Shown here: positions 1-4,488 of the stretch, piece after piece | Layout of the letters: each line of letters begins with the position of its first letter | Position numbering within the stretch: position 1 is the stretch's first letter | Source: Nitrospirota bacterium | Lineage (GTDB): Bacteria > Nitrospirota_A > Leptospirillia > Leptospirillales > Leptospirillaceae | Length of the DNA stretch: 5,554 nucleotides | Assembly: GCA_027415455.1 (NCBI GenBank) | Contig: DAIBSV010000122.1 | Coordinates: 1 to 5,554 of the forward strand | Reading direction: 5' to 3' | The notes under the pieces: generated by a model | The model's database searches: none | Seen by the model: only the letters and a program-made list of their open reading frames with translations | Told to the model about the DNA's origin: nothing | Translations under genes and position numbers: made by a program

Positions 1-176
1 ATGATCAGTCCGGCGTAGGCCCGCTGGGAATAGTAGGTCGCCATGATCTCGACCGGAATCTTTCCTTCGTTTTCAGCCCGGTTCCGGGTCATGGGCGCCA
101 TCACGACCCGGTTCCGGAGATGGAAGGGTCCCATTTCGAGGGGGGTCAACAGGGGTTGTACGTCACTTTCTGCCAT
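1..176 (-). CDS. Old Yellow Enzyme family ene-reductase (NADH:flavin oxidoreductase), N-terminal part
   Basis: Partial gene: the first 58 codons are present and the rest lies beyond the left edge. The translation starts MAESDVQPLLTPLEMGPFHL and continues with NRVVMAPMTRNRA, then a segment ending in MATYYSQRAYAGLI. These match the first strand and helix of the FMN-binding TIM barrel of NemA/OYE-type reductases: the 'NR(I/V)VMAPMTR.RA' signature near residue 25 and the 'YY.QRA.AGL' helix near residue 50. Family members are cytoplasmic FMN enzymes of about 350-370 residues that use NAD(P)H to reduce electrophilic alkenes, quinones or nitro compounds. The ATG is preceded by AGGAG with a 5-nt spacer, which fixes the start. 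It lies 49 bp downstream of the arsR gene on the same strand, so it is probably co-transcribed with it and controlled by it. The substrate cannot be told from this fragment, and the active-site His/Asn or His/His pair is outside the window. Confidence 0.9.
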   Translation of the reverse strand, partial: MAESDVQPLLTPLEMGPFHLRNRVVMAPMTRNRAENEGKIPVEIMATYYSQRAYAGLI

Positions 177-181
177 GATCT

Positions 182-186
182 CTCCT
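182..186 (-). promoter_or_regulatory. Ribosome binding site of the ene-reductase gene
   Basis: Reading the minus strand, AGGAG stands 5 nt before the ATG at 176. The 49-bp gap between arsR and this gene holds nothing else that I can recognise: no T-run terminator and no strong hairpin. This supports one arsR-reductase transcript. Confidence 0.7.
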
Positions 187-225
187 ATGCATTGCGGGGG
201 GAATCAAATTGAACGATTGACCGGC

Positions 226-546
226 TCAGATCTCGTCTTTCAAAAACCGTGCGACGCCCTTGAGGGCCTTGTCGTTTCGCTTGTAATAGGTCCACTGTCC
301 CTGACGGTGGGCTGTCACCAGGCCTGCCTTCTGGAGGATCGCCAGATAGTGGGAGACAGTCGACTGGGACAGTCCGGATTTTTTTTGCAAAAGACCAACA
401 CACACTCCCAGCTTCCTGGAATGGGCCTCGGGAGCGGCCTGGTCTATGGGGAAATAGCGGTCGGGATCGCCCAGCCACTTGAGGATACGAAGGCGGGACT
501 GGTTGGCCAGGGCCTTGAAGAGCTCGACCGGCTCATTCTCTTCCAT
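226..546 (-). CDS. ArsR-family winged-helix transcriptional regulator
   Basis: A 106-residue cytoplasmic DNA-binding protein, the usual length for ArsR/SmtB repressors. Helix 1-2 carries LFKALANQSRLRILKWL (residues 9-25), the family's typical opening. The recognition helix is in GLSQSTVSHYLAILQKAGLV (58-77), followed by the wing with GQWTYYKRND (83-92). The single cysteine, Cys49, sits in GVCVGLL just before the helix-turn-helix. The classical metal-site ELCVCDL motif is reduced to that one Cys, so arsenic or zinc sensing by the standard site is unlikely. Many regulators with this 'VCV..(L/I)Q..(A/S)GLSQSTVSHYL' sequence sit beside oxidoreductase or transporter genes. Its ATG overlaps the lipA stop by one base (TAATG), and the likely operator lies directly upstream. 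It most plausibly represses itself and the downstream ene-reductase. The ligand is unknown; a thiol-reactive electrophile is a guess from the single Cys and the neighbour. Confidence 0.92.
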   Translation of the reverse strand: MEENEPVELFKALANQSRLRILKWLGDPDRYFPIDQAAPEAHSRKLGVCVGLLQKKSGLSQSTVSHYLAILQKAGLVTAHRQGQWTYYKRNDKALKGVARFLKDEI

Positions 547-1461
547 TATATCGAAATTCCTCGATATGTAAATCCGACAGTCGATTTGTCCTGAAAAAGC
601 GCGACTTGCGAGGCATGGAACGATGACCTGACAAGCGGGCCGGATTCGATTCCGGAGAATCCCATCTCCCTTGCCTCCCCGGCGATTTCCAGGAACTCGT
701 CGGGGTGAATGTAGCGAACAACGGGGAGATGGGCGGGGGAGGGAGCGAGATATTGTCCGACCGTCACGATCCTGACCCCAGCCTCCCGCATGTCTCCGAG
801 CACCTCCCGGATCTCCTCCCTTTCCTCTCCCAGCCCTACCATCAAGCCGGACTTGACCGGAATTTCGGGACGGACTCCCGAAAATCCCGAGAGGAGTTTC
901 AGGGAGTGGCGATAGTCGGCACCGGGACGGACCCTCGGGTACAGACGCGGCACGGTTTCCAGATTATGGTTGAAGACATCGATTCGCGCTCCCCGAAGAA
1001 TCGCCAGGGAGCGGTCGAGGGAATGGCGGAAGTCCGGAACCAGAACCTCGATCCCCAGATCGGGAAAGTCCTTCTTCAGATGGTCGACAACCGAGAGAAA
1101 ATGGGAGGCTCCCCCATCGGGAAGATCATCCCTGTCGACCGAAGTCAGGACGAGAAAGCGTAGTCCTGTCTCCCTGACGAGTTCCACCACCCTCCGGGGT
1201 TCATCGGAATCCGGGGGGGGACGGCTTTCCGTGATCCACGTCACAGAAGGGACAGGCCCGGGTGCAGGTCCGACCCAGGATCATGACGGTCGCCACACCC
1301 TCCCGAAAACACGTCCCGAGGTTGGGACAGCTCGCTTCCTCGCACACCGTACGGAGTCCGAGACCCCGGAGGCGCTCCTTCATTCCGGCGACCTCCGGCC
1401 CCCAGGGAGCCGGGACACGAAGCCAGGGCGGCTTGGGGGAGAGGGGAAAGTTTTCCGGCAT
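546..1461 (-). CDS. lipA: Lipoyl synthase, reading frame broken by a one-base shift in a G8 run
   Basis: Radical-SAM enzyme that inserts two sulfurs into octanoyl groups on lipoate-dependent proteins (pyruvate and 2-oxoglutarate dehydrogenase E2, GcvH). The first frame (1461 to 1201, 86 codons) holds the auxiliary-cluster motif C40-x4-C45-x5-C51 and the radical-SAM motif C66-x3-C70-x2-C73, then stops at TGA just after the homopolymer. The second frame resumes with PPDSDEPRR and runs through [38 protein letters not shown] and the C-terminal RSSFHA motif to the stop at 546. Deleting one base from the eight-base run (1213-1220) joins both into a normal 304-residue LipA. The ATG at 1461 has GAGG 8 nt upstream. 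The downstream piece alone would lack the radical-SAM cysteines and could not be active. The tail after RSSFHA, 21 residues, contains the arsR operator region. The extra base may be a sequencing or assembly error, a real mutation, or a slippage site. Confidence 0.93.
548..567 (-). promoter_or_regulatory. Probable ArsR operator (7-bp perfect inverted repeat)
   Basis: ATATCGA and TCGATAT form a perfect inverted repeat with a 6-bp spacer, ending one base before the arsR ATG. ATATCGA-type dyads are common targets of ArsR-family repressors. On the minus strand the spacer contains GAGGAA, the only Shine-Dalgarno-like sequence for arsR (10 nt before the ATG), so a bound repressor would also cover this site. 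The dyad lies inside the last codons of lipA. A promoter-like TTTACA (567-572) and TATAAT (545-550) with a 16-bp spacer flank the dyad, but that -10 overlaps the arsR start codon, so initiation from it would fall inside arsR. Confidence 0.6.
1213..1220. repeat. G8 homopolymer at the lipA frame break
   Basis: A run of eight G on the plus strand (eight C in the lipA mRNA sense). The LipA frame is correct before it and is shifted by one base after it. Seven bases would give an uninterrupted gene. Confidence 0.9.
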
Positions 1462-1552
1462 TGTGCTATCCTCAGAAGAAAGGTTCGGCGGTATCTTCGT
1501 TCATGATACCATGGATCGTGCCGCCTCTGGACATCTGTCGCGGGAGGTCCCC
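1462..1552. promoter_or_regulatory. Divergent intergenic region with a 6-bp inverted repeat
   Basis: This 91-bp gap separates lipA (leftward) from the DUF4912-like gene (rightward), so it should hold promoters for both. GGTATC (1490-1495) and GATACC (1505-1510) form a perfect inverted repeat with a 9-nt loop. An outer GGCGG (1487-1491) and CCGCC (1521-1525) could form an alternative stem. GAGG at 1471-1474 (minus strand) serves lipA, and GGGAGG at 1542-1547 serves the rightward gene. I could not fit a convincing -35/-10 pair in either direction. The dyad may be a shared operator or just a weak hairpin. Confidence 0.4.
1542..1547 (+). promoter_or_regulatory. Ribosome binding site that selects a TTG start
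   Basis: GGGAGG stands 5 nt before TTG at 1553, in frame with the DUF4912-like gene. The in-frame ATG at 1511 has no purine-rich stretch before it, and the ATG at 1670 has only a weak one, so the TTG is the best-supported start. Confidence 0.6.
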
Positions 1553-2506
1553 TTGAAAGAAAAGAAGACCGGGAAGCCCGAAAACGGTTCCCGAAACAAA
1601 TCCGAAGAACACCTTTCCGCCCCGTCTGCTCCCCGGAGCTCCGGGTCCGCCCCAGAAGAATCCGCCTCCATGAGCTGGCCTGTCCCGGGGCTTTCGAAGA
1701 AAACCCGTCCGGAACTCGTCGCACTGGCACTCTCCCTGGGGTTGTCCGTTGCGCCTGAAGACCGGCGAATAGACCTCATCGAAAGGATCCGCAGCGAAGC
1801 TCCCGGTCCCCATGCCGGGAAAGGCTCCCTAAAAGAGGATCAGAAAACAGTTCTCCCTGCAGAAATCCCGGTGGCGGAGCCCGCCACATCCCTCACGACA
1901 GAAGAGTCCCTGCCGAAGGGATCGCCCCTCCCCCCCCCGCCTCCCTCCCCAACGACCGGGAGTGCCGCGGGATGGAAGGATTTTCTTGACATTCCCTACG
2001 AGCCTGTCCGTCGGGAACGGGGACATTTCGTGACCATCCTCCCGATTTCCCCCTATCGGATCATGGCCTTTTTTGGCGTTGACCGGGGAAGCGACCCGGC
2101 CCTTGCGGGCCGAATCGACGCCTCAGGGCTCGTGCTCAAGATTCGGGACGTGACCGGAGCCGTCTCGCGCAAGGAGAGAACGTCGGAACTCCCCGCCGAC
2201 CATGTCTTCGACATCATGGCCGGCATGGCGGACCGCTGGAACATTCCCTTGTGGTCCGCACATCGATGGATGGAGGCCTGGCTCGGCTTTTACGACAATG
2301 GCTCCTTCCGGACCCTCGCCCGTTCGAAGCGGATCCGCACTCCCCGCGGAGCTCCGTCTCCACGGACAGGAACGCTCTTCCATCTCAAGGAAGCCGCGTT
2401 CACCTCCTATTCCCCGACGGAACTCCACGGACGGGAGGTCCTGATGCGCTATCACATCAATCTGCCGACCTCGACCGAGATTCCGGCTTCCACACGAAAT
2501 TCTTAG
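1553..2506 (+). CDS. DUF4912-like protein with an N-terminal Rho_N/SAP-like segment
   Basis: A 317-residue soluble protein without signal peptide or membrane helix, if it starts at the TTG. Residues 1-40 are charged and low in complexity. Residues 47-80, with LSKKTRPELVALALSLGL then a charged RRIDLIERIR helix, look like the two-helix Rho N-terminal/SAP-type fold. A Pro-rich linker follows (84-140, with five prolines at 127-131). Residues 147-265 resemble DUF4912: ILPISPYRIMAFFGV, the strand LVLKIRDVT, WMEAWLGFYDNGSFRTLARS and the closing RIRTPR. The domain has no assigned biochemical activity that I know of, so no function is proposed. Residues 266-317 are an unrecognised tail. It is the first gene of the rightward operon, 50 bp before pspA, which links it by position to envelope stress. 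The domain call is by eye and should be tested by profile search. Confidence 0.72.
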   Translation: MKEKKTGKPENGSRNKSEEHLSAPSAPRSSGSAPEESASMSWPVPGLSKKTRPELVALALSLGLSVAPEDRRIDLIERIRSEAPGPHAGKGSLKEDQKTVLPAEIPVAEPATSLTTEESLPKGSPLPPPPPSPTTGSAAGWKDFLDIPYEPVRRERGHFVTILPISPYRIMAFFGVDRGSDPALAGRIDASGLVLKIRDVTGAVSRKERTSELPADHVFDIMAGMADRWNIPLWSAHRWMEAWLGFYDNGSFRTLARSKRIRTPRGAPSPRTGTLFHLKEAAFTSYSPTELHGREVLMRYHINLPTSTEIPASTRNS

Positions 2507-2531
2507 GCCGTTCCGCTTTACTGGGCGGCCT
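2505..2531 (+). other. Weak hairpin between the DUF4912-like gene and pspA
   Basis: AGGCCG (2505-2510, starting inside the TAG stop) pairs with CGGCCT (2526-2531) across a 15-nt loop. No U-run follows, so it is not a rho-independent terminator. It could give mild attenuation or protect a processed pspA message, or it could be chance in GC-rich DNA. Confidence 0.25.
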
Positions 2532-2544
2532 TACCATAATCCCC

Positions 2545-2550
2545 AAGGAG
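2545..2550 (+). promoter_or_regulatory. Ribosome binding site of pspA
   Basis: AAGGAG lies 6 nt before the ATG at 2557. It is a near-ideal site and settles the start: the open frame extends far upstream of it, but that extension overlaps the preceding gene. Confidence 0.8.
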
Positions 2551-2556
2551 AACAGA

Positions 2557-3228
2557 ATGGGATTGCTCGACAGAATGAAGACGATTTTTCAGGCCAACGC
2601 CAACGCGGCACTCGACAACCTCGAAGATCCAAAGACCATGATCGCCCAGCAGCTCAGGGACCTCGACCAAAAGCTCCAGAGCGCGAAGGGTGAGCTTGTG
2701 AAAGCCATGGCCGAAGTCAAGCTGATCGAACAGAAGATTCGGGAATCGGAGGATCAGATCGCCCTCTTCGCGGAACGGGCCCAAAAGGCGGTCGCCGCAG
2801 GAAACGACGACCTGGCCCGGAAGGCCCTTCTCGAGAAAAGCCGACTGTCGGGGGAGCTCGCCGACCTGACAAAGCAACGGGACGACCAGAAGGCGGTCGT
2901 GGACGAACTCTCCGCGGACCTCGACAAGCTCACCGGGATGCGGGACGACTTTGCGCGTCAACAGTCCACACTCTCCCTCCGGGAAGAGCGGGCGAAGGCC
3001 AAGGAGGAGATCAACGCCGTCCGGGCCGAGATCGACCCGCACCATATCGGACAGGAAATGGGACGGATGACGGAAAAAATCTCCCGAATGGAGGCCAAGG
3101 CCGAGGCGACAAAGGAATATGCCGACAAGCAGCGGGGAACGGACATGGATTCGGCCTTTGCTGAGCTTGACCGAAAAGCTCCCGACATCGAAGCGGAGCT
3201 CGCCGCCCTCAAACAGAAAAAATCCTGA
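2557..3228 (+). CDS. pspA: PspA/IM30 (Vipp1) family phage-shock protein
   Basis: A 223-residue protein, almost exactly the length of E. coli PspA (222). It opens with MGLLDRMKTIFQANANAALD, the amphipathic helix that binds stressed membranes, followed by the typical LEDPKTMIAQQLRDLDQKL. Long heptad-rich coiled-coil helices run from about residue 25 to 185, with the conserved region NDDLARKALLEKSRL near residue 88. The C-terminal part, with DSAFAELDRKAPDIEAELAALK, is the usual closing helix. Family members are ESCRT-III-like proteins that assemble into rings or rods on the inner face of the cytoplasmic membrane, limiting proton leakage and repairing damage. In enterobacteria PspA also inhibits the activator PspF; no pspF, pspB or pspC is visible here. 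The neighbours on both sides are not classical Psp proteins. It starts 50 bp after the DUF4912-like gene and ends 9 bp before the next. Confidence 0.95.
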   Translation: MGLLDRMKTIFQANANAALDNLEDPKTMIAQQLRDLDQKLQSAKGELVKAMAEVKLIEQKIRESEDQIALFAERAQKAVAAGNDDLARKALLEKSRLSGELADLTKQRDDQKAVVDELSADLDKLTGMRDDFARQQSTLSLREERAKAKEEINAVRAEIDPHHIGQEMGRMTEKISRMEAKAEATKEYADKQRGTDMDSAFAELDRKAPDIEAELAALKQKKS

Positions 3229-3237
3229 AAGGACTCC

Positions 3238-4488
3238 ATGCGACGGATCCTGCGTGACGCTCTCTGGCTCCTGATTCTTCTCTGGACCTTCTCCTCCGGA
3301 TTCGCCTCTGCAGGGGAGCCTTCCTTTACCGAGGGGCTTCATCTTTATCACACCGGACGATACGGGGAAGCCTTGCGCGTCTTTCGCTCCCTACACGCGC
3401 ACCAGCCTTCCGGGACCGGAAAGTTCCAATACTTCATGGCTCTCTCGGAGGATCATCAGGGACTCGAGCACCAGGCCCTGATGGATCTCGAGGGCGCCAT
3501 CCGGACCAATCCCGGGCTCACCTTCACTGGAAACCCCGCCCATGTCCGGACCCTGCACACGCGTCTCATGCATCAGGTCGCCGAAGGTCAGAGCCCCGTA
3601 CCGCCCCCCCATCCGGTCTCCTTTCCGGAAGCTCCACACTCCTCGTCCTCCCATATGGGGGCCATTCTGATCCTCGTGGCCGTCGGGGCCGTTCTGATCG
3701 TTCTGGCTCTCCGGAAGAGAACCCAAAGCAATGCCGCCTCGGTGTCGAAGGACAAGCAGGAGATGGAGGAGACGGCGGAACGTCTCATGAAAGCCGTGGA
3801 CAAGCTCTCCGACGACAAGAACTATTATCTTCTGGACCATCCCGACAAAAAAGAGGCCCTTGAAGCGGCATTCCGCTCCCTTGATCCGGCTTACCGAACC
3901 GTGCTGAACATTCTGAGGGAGCCCGAAACGCCTCAGACGGACTGGGCCGACCGGCACAACCGCTTCGAAGCGGCTCTGGCCCCCGTGGATGCCGCCATCC
4001 TGAATATCCGGGGCCTGCTGGGCGAGTCCCGGGAGGCGCCTCCCTCCCCCCCGTCCGACAGTTCTCCCCCTTCCTCCGGAGGATCGGCGCCGCCCCCTCC
4101 CTCAGAGGCTCCGACCATCGGAGGAGACCGATGCGTCTTTTGCGGACGGGACGCCACGGCAGGGAGAACCGTCCCCCTCGAACGCCAGGGCAAGGTGGCC
4201 TACGCCCGGGTCTGCCCGACCTGTCTTGCCGAAATGGACCAAAACTACCAGAGGACGGGGAGCTATCAGCCCCCCGCTTCCTTCTACACCGGCGGAGTTC
4301 CCTACATGGGGGGGGGACTTTCCTTCGGAGACCTCATGCTGCTGGACTGGATGACCCATGAAGGTCATCACGATTCGCCCCCGGTTTCGATGCCGGACTC
4401 CCATCCCCAGGGGGAGTGGGGCGGAGGAGGAGTCGCCGACCGGGAGGACCGGGAGTCGGGAAGCCCCGGCGGAGGAGACCGGTCCTGA
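3238..4488 (+). CDS. Membrane-anchored protein with TPR-like N-terminus and C4 zinc-ribbon-like motif
   Basis: I do not recognise this 416-residue protein as a named family. A signal peptide covers residues 1-25 (hydrophobic core ALWLLILLWTF, probable cut after ASA). Residues 28-115 are helical, and FTEGLHLYHTGRYGEALRVF looks like a TPR unit, with possibly a second one after it. A Pro/Ser linker leads to a membrane helix (140-158) closed by RKR, which predicts a periplasmic N-domain and cytoplasmic C-part. Residues 170-262 are helical and charged, then comes a second Pro-rich linker. C299-x2-C302 and C326-x2-C329, 23 residues apart, form a probable zinc site whose CVFCGR start recalls the ClpX-type zinc finger. 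A Gly-rich tail ends the protein. AAAGGA lies 4 nt before the ATG. The 9-bp gap after pspA suggests it works with PspA, perhaps as its membrane partner. This is inference. Confidence 0.85.
   Translation: MRRILRDALWLLILLWTFSSGFASAGEPSFTEGLHLYHTGRYGEALRVFRSLHAHQPSGTGKFQYFMALSEDHQGLEHQALMDLEGAIRTNPGLTFTGNPAHVRTLHTRLMHQVAEGQSPVPPPHPVSFPEAPHSSSSHMGAILILVAVGAVLIVLALRKRTQSNAASVSKDKQEMEETAERLMKAVDKLSDDKNYYLLDHPDKKEALEAAFRSLDPAYRTVLNILREPETPQTDWADRHNRFEAALAPVDAAILNIRGLLGESREAPPSPPSDSSPPSSGGSAPPPPSEAPTIGGDRCVFCGRDATAGRTVPLERQGKVAYARVCPTCLAEMDQNYQRTGSYQPPASFYTGGVPYMGGGLSFGDLMLLDWMTHEGHHDSPPVSMPDSHPQGEWGGGGVADREDRESGSPGGGDRS

Noticed and set aside
570..587. Second dyad AAATC ... GATTT next to the arsR operator
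   Set aside because: The arms are only 5 bp with an imperfect centre, and they lie in lipA coding sequence. Not strong enough to call a second operator.
705..1506. Plus-strand open frames across the lipA region
   Set aside because: They lie opposite lipA, whose cluster motifs are unmistakable. Their translations are Arg/Ser-rich and match nothing.
1262..1552. Upstream extension of the DUF4912-like reading frame
   Set aside because: The frame stays open back to 1262 but would overlap lipA's 5' end and its promoter region. The GGGAGG-TTG at 1542-1555 is a better start.
2251..2556. Upstream extension of the pspA reading frame
   Set aside because: It overlaps the preceding gene in another frame. 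PspA proteins begin exactly at the MGLL Met with AAGGAG before it.
2440..2556. Possible sigma-54 promoter for pspA, as in enterobacteria
   Set aside because: I looked for a GG/GC pair at -24/-12 spacing and found no convincing match, and no pspF gene is in the window. The gene is probably driven from upstream of the DUF4912-like gene.
2518..3351. Long minus-strand open frame (277 codons) opposite pspA
   Set aside because: It is the antisense shadow of pspA, which has a good ribosome binding site and clear family motifs. The shadow protein has no recognisable domain, and long antisense frames are expected in GC-rich DNA.
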